Positions 62,901 to 64,000 of a stretch of 64,000 nt of DNA are shown piece by piece. The stretch is taken from positions 1 to 64,000 of the forward strand of contig BTRK01000009.1 in the NCBI GenBank assembly GCA_036245805.1, in the 5' to 3' direction. The position numbers and the translations under genes were made by a program. The notes under the pieces are model-generated. The model saw only the letters and a program-made list of their open reading frames with translations, ran no database searches and was not told the origin of the DNA. The number at the start of each line of letters is the position of its first letter. The first letter of the stretch is position 1. The DNA is from Pristionchus mayeri (Eukaryota > Nematoda > Chromadorea > Rhabditida > Neodiplogasteridae).

Positions 62901-64000
62901 ACTTCGGGGATACGGGTAAACTTCGGGGATAGAGTAAACTTCGGGGATACGGGTAAACTTCGGGGATACGGGTAAACTTTCGGGATAGAGTAAACTTCGG
63001 GGATACGGGTAAACTTCGGGGATAGAGTAAACTTCGGGGATACGGGTAAACTTCGGGGATAGAGTAAACTTCGGGGTTACGGGTAAACTTCGGGGATGGA
63101 GTAAACTTCGGGGATACGGGTAATCTTCGGTGATAGAGTAAACTTCGGGGATACGGGTAAACTTCGGGGATAGAGTAAACTTCAGGGATACGGGTAAACT
63201 TCGGGGATAGAGTAAACTTCGGGGATACGGGTAAATTTCGGGGATAGAGTAAACTTCGGGGATACGGGTAATCTTCGGTGATAGAGTAAACTTCGGGGAT
63301 ACGGGTAAACTTCGGGGATAGAGTAAACTTCAGGGATACGGGTAAACTTCGGGGATAGAGTAAACTTCGGGGATACGGGTAAACTTTCGGGATAGAGTAA
63401 ACTTCGGGGATACGGGTAAACTTCGGGGATAGAGTAAACTTCGGGGTTACGGGTAAACTTCGGGGATGGAGTAAACTTCGGGGATACGGGTAATCTTCGG
63501 TGATAGAGTAAACTTCGGGGATACGGGTAAACTTCGGGGATAGAGTAAACTTCGGGGATACGGGTAAACTTCGGGGATAGAGTAAACTTCGGGGATACGG
63601 GTAAACTTCGGGGATACGGGTAAACTTTCGGGATAGAGTAAACTTCGGGGATACGGGTAAACTTCGGGGATAGAGTAAACTTCGGGGATACGGGTAAACT
63701 TCGGGGATAGAGTAAACTTCGGGGTTACGGGTAAACTTCGGGGATGGAGTAAACTTCGGGGATACGGGTAATCTTCGGTGATAGAGTAAACTTCGGGGAT
63801 ACGGGTAAACTTCGGGGATAGAGTAAACTTCAGGGATACGGGTAAACTTCGGGGATAGAGTAAACTTCGGGGATACGGGTAAACTTTCGGGATAGAGTAA
63901 ACTTCGGGGATACGGGTAAACTTCGGGGATAGAGTAAACTTCGGGGTTACGGGTAAACTTCGGGGATGGAGTAAACTTCGGGGATACGGGTAATCTTCGG
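59938..64000. repeat. Right terminal part, short irregular landmark spacing
   Basis: TTACGG landmarks lie at 61,189, 61,430, 61,652, 61,837, 62,059, 62,207, 62,392, 62,799, 63,077, 63,447, 63,725 and 63,947. The spacings are 241, 222, 185, 222, 148, 185, 407, 278, 370, 278 and 222 bp. All are whole numbers of 37-bp dimers, or that plus one 19-bp monomer. TTACGG is almost always followed by GGATGGAG and TAATC/GGTG, so these three monomers move as one module. CTTCAGGG is frequent (61,073, 61,530, 61,941, 62,275, 62,682, 63,182, 63,331, 63,829). GGGGTTCCGGG and CTTTTGGGA modules are absent. A shortened CTTCGGGTTACGG occurs near 60,445. The array runs off the window end. Confidence 0.85.

Larger units (their letters stand above)
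1..64000. repeat. 37-bp dimeric satellite array filling the window
   Basis: The whole window is built from two alternating monomers, A (19 bp, GTAAACTTCGGGGATACGG) and B (18 bp, GTAAACTTCGGGGATAGA). They share their first 16 bases and differ at the 3' end. The first dimer occupies 1-37. The A-B alternation is broken in places by BB pairs (for example 20-55) and by AA pairs (for example near 12,750 and 13,885). Every monomer has the same orientation; I saw no inverted segment, no spacer and no transposon. The 37-bp consensus has 13 G, 5 C, 11 A and 8 T (48.6% GC). Common monomer variants are a double change (TAATCTTCGGTGAT), GGATGGAG, GGGGTTACGG, GGGGTTCCGG followed by TAAATTTCGG, CTTTCGGGA and its derivative CTTTTGGGA, and GAATAAAC. 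The plus strand carries TAA in each GTAAAC, so it is closed in all frames. A eukaryotic satellite is the likely class (inference); the family is unknown to me. Confidence 0.98.

Noticed and set aside
1..64000. CRISPR array
   Set aside because: The repeated elements abut each other with no unique spacers, the unit is only 18-19 bp, and there are no cas genes.
1..64000. Telomeric repeat
   Set aside because: The unit is 37 bp with extensive HOR structure and no short canonical telomere motif such as TTAGGG or TTTAGGG in tandem.
1..64000. G-quadruplex array from the recurring GGGG runs
   Set aside because: Adjacent GGGG runs are separated by about 14 nt, longer than canonical G4 loops. Only GGGG and GGG in A monomers come closer, which does not give four short-looped runs.
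1..64000. UUCG tetraloop hairpins (CTTCGG in each monomer)
   Set aside because: The bases flanking CTTCGG (AAA before, GGA after) do not pair, so only the closing C-G remains and no stem forms.
1..64000. tRNA, rRNA, transposon, integrase or origin features
   Set aside because: No sequence outside the 18/19-bp monomer family was found, so there is no room for such elements.
59938..64000. Nucleosome phasing from 148- and 185-bp module spacing
   Set aside because: These lengths are simply 4 and 5 dimers, and spacings of 222, 278, 370 and 407 are just as common here; no preference is shown.

Overview
This window contains no gene that I can support. All 64,000 bases are one uninterrupted head-to-tail tandem repeat, always in the same orientation, and I found no stretch of unrelated sequence. 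The basic period is 37 bp. It is a dimer of two related monomers: A (19 bp, GTAAACTTCGGGGATACGG) and B (18 bp, GTAAACTTCGGGGATAGA). This gives roughly 1,730 dimers. The window begins on a monomer boundary and ends inside the array, so the array continues at least to the right.

The organism cannot be identified. A satellite or minisatellite array this long, with layered higher-order repeats (HORs), no genes and no interspersed elements, is typical of eukaryotic heterochromatin (centromeric, subtelomeric or similar) in a long-read assembly. A bacterial or phage origin is unlikely. I do not recognise the repeat family.

Layout, traced from point-variant landmarks: (1) 1-3600 is one copy of a block repeated at about 6726-10325 (offset about 6,726 bp). 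Its first 640 bases carry a burst of single-base homopolymer indels. (2) 3601-8208 holds a regular HOR of exactly 684 bp, with one unit longer by 37 bp. (3) 8209 to about 18,000 recurs at about 25,328-36,260 (offset 16.8-17.7 kb, modified by gains and losses of HOR units). (4) About 18,000-25,327 is a second domain of 684-bp and 425-bp spacings. (5) 36,261-39,644 is a tandem pair of 1,775-bp blocks, each with an internal 500-bp duplication. (6) 39,645-46,410 is a mosaic. (7) 46,411 to about 60,000 has its own diagnostic variants, a four-fold 474-bp block and a five-fold truncated-monomer junction. (8) 60,000-64,000 has the shortest, most irregular landmark spacings.

The minus strand shows long open frames (up to 1,575 codons), but these are a consequence of the repeat. 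The consensus has no stop on that strand in any frame, and because 37 is not a multiple of 3 every frame reads the same 37-residue cycle. I treat none as a gene. The interest of the window lies in satellite architecture and evolution: nested duplication, spatially segregated variants, a slippage footprint, CpG-decay variants, strong strand asymmetry, and a coding mimic that would mislead gene finders.
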